Origin: DATKLL01 sp035542475
GTDB lineage: Bacteria > Desulfobacterota > Syntrophia > Syntrophales > UBA2185
DNA: 7,250 nucleotides
Assembly: GCA_035542475.1 (NCBI GenBank)
Contig: DATKLL010000056.1
Location: 1-7,250 of the forward strand
Direction of reading: 5' to 3'
The notes under the pieces were generated by a model, which ran no database searches, was not told the origin of the DNA, and saw only the letters and a list, made by a program, of their open reading frames with translations. The translations under genes were made by a program, and so were the position numbers. Below are positions 6,962 to 7,250 of the stretch, in pieces (the first letter of the stretch is position 1; each line of letters opens with the position of its first letter).

Positions 6962-6973
6962 ATGATTAATCAT
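6962..6973 (+). promoter_or_regulatory. Perfect 12-bp palindrome in the mtnP leader
   Basis: ATGATTAATCAT equals its own reverse complement. It lies between the predicted transcription start and the ribosome binding site of mtnP, a common position for a repressor operator. It is short and AT-rich, so chance is possible and no regulator can be named. Confidence 0.3.
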
Positions 6974-6976
6974 TCC

Positions 6977-6983
6977 AGAGGAG
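6977..6983 (+). promoter_or_regulatory. Ribosome binding site of mtnP
   Basis: AGAGGAG lies 6 nt before the ATG at 6990 and fixes that start. Confidence 0.75.
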
Positions 6984-6989
6984 CATTCT

Positions 6990-7250
6990 ATGGTTAAGGT
7001 AGGAATTATCGGAGGTTCCGGACTTGATAATCCGACGATATTAAAGAAAGCTGCGGAAGTAAAGGTTGAAACTCCTTATGGCTCTCCTACATCCCAGCTT
7101 ACATGCGGAATGATTGAAGCGGTTGATGTTGTTATCATAGCAAGACACGGCAAGGACCACTCCATATTTCCTTCCGGAGTAAATTTCAGAGCTAATATTT
7201 GGGCACTTAAAGAACAGGGCTGTACGCATATCCTAGCCTCCACTGCGGTA
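6990..7250 (+). CDS. mtnP: S-methyl-5'-thioadenosine phosphorylase, N-terminal part
   Basis: The enzyme splits 5'-methylthioadenosine, a by-product of polyamine synthesis and other S-adenosylmethionine reactions, with phosphate. It yields adenine and 5-methylthioribose 1-phosphate in the cytoplasm as part of methionine salvage. Eighty-seven residues are visible before the window ends. They begin MVKVGIIGGSGLDNP with the GGSGL phosphate loop (8-12), then ARHGKDH (51-57), FPSGVNFRANIWALKEQGCTH (60-80) and STAV (84-87). The order and spacing match the family, including the human enzyme, as I remember it; the following GSL motif would lie just outside. Related purine nucleoside phosphorylases share the fold, so substrate choice (methylthioadenosine versus inosine or methylthioinosine) cannot be settled from this half. 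The start follows a good ribosome site and its own promoter. The gene diverges from the regulators, and no functional link to them or to glycogen is evident. Confidence 0.88.
   Translation, partial: MVKVGIIGGSGLDNPTILKKAAEVKVETPYGSPTSQLTCGMIEAVDVVIIARHGKDHSIFPSGVNFRANIWALKEQGCTHILASTAV

Noticed and set aside
6962..6997. Possible 11-codon upstream reading frame overlapping the mtnP start
   Set aside because: It has no ribosome site. Its ATG is simply part of the palindrome ATGATTAATCAT.
7041..7229. 62-codon minus-strand frame
   Set aside because: It is antisense to mtnP, which has clear family motifs in the plus frame.

Overview
The window reads as bacterial chromosome. It has tightly packed genes with Shine-Dalgarno sites, and GC content swings from about 30% to about 57% between stretches I counted by hand. 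My best guess is an anaerobe with many sensor proteins, either an anammox planctomycete (Brocadiales) or a Desulfobacterota relative. This rests on remembered similarity: the PAS/LuxR output tail, the small SAP-like cysteine protein and the divergent glycogen synthase type are all familiar from those groups. It is inference, not a search result. I see no tRNA, rRNA, CRISPR array, insertion sequence or phage gene.

Layout: four genes lie on the minus strand and one on the plus strand. In transcription order, the minus-strand genes are as follows. (1) A 1086-residue soluble regulator (3438-6698) has an N-terminal receiver domain, six PAS domains, a coiled coil and a LuxR-type DNA-binding domain. 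(2) A 578-residue paralogue (1641-3377) has two PAS domains, a GAF domain and the same type of output tail. (3) A 60-residue SAP-like protein with four cysteines lies at 1344-1526. (4) A GT5 glycogen/starch synthase (1-1347, C-terminus beyond the window) overlaps the SAP-like gene by ATGA. On the plus strand, mtnP (6990 to the window end) encodes S-methyl-5'-thioadenosine phosphorylase and runs divergently from the first regulator. Its promoter has a perfect TTGACA -35 box.

How they may work together: the two regulators share an ungapped 153-residue C-terminal module at about 62% identity (95/153 by hand). The residues at the start of the DNA-recognition helix differ sharply, so they may take different inputs and act on different sites. 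Neither has a histidine kinase domain or a membrane segment, so they would sense inside the cell. Phosphate for the receiver would have to come from a kinase elsewhere. They sit upstream of and co-directional with the SAP-like and glycogen synthase genes, so control of glycogen storage is possible. The 114-bp AT-rich gap with an 8-bp inverted repeat before the SAP-like gene may instead separate the two units. The 291-bp divergent intergenic region holds several inverted repeats that could be operators.

Nothing here is a clearly new system. The most interesting points are the tandem sensors with diverged recognition helices, the two PAS domains with a cysteine triad, the abrupt GC drop in the DNA-binding tail, and the SAP-like/glycogen synthase overlap.
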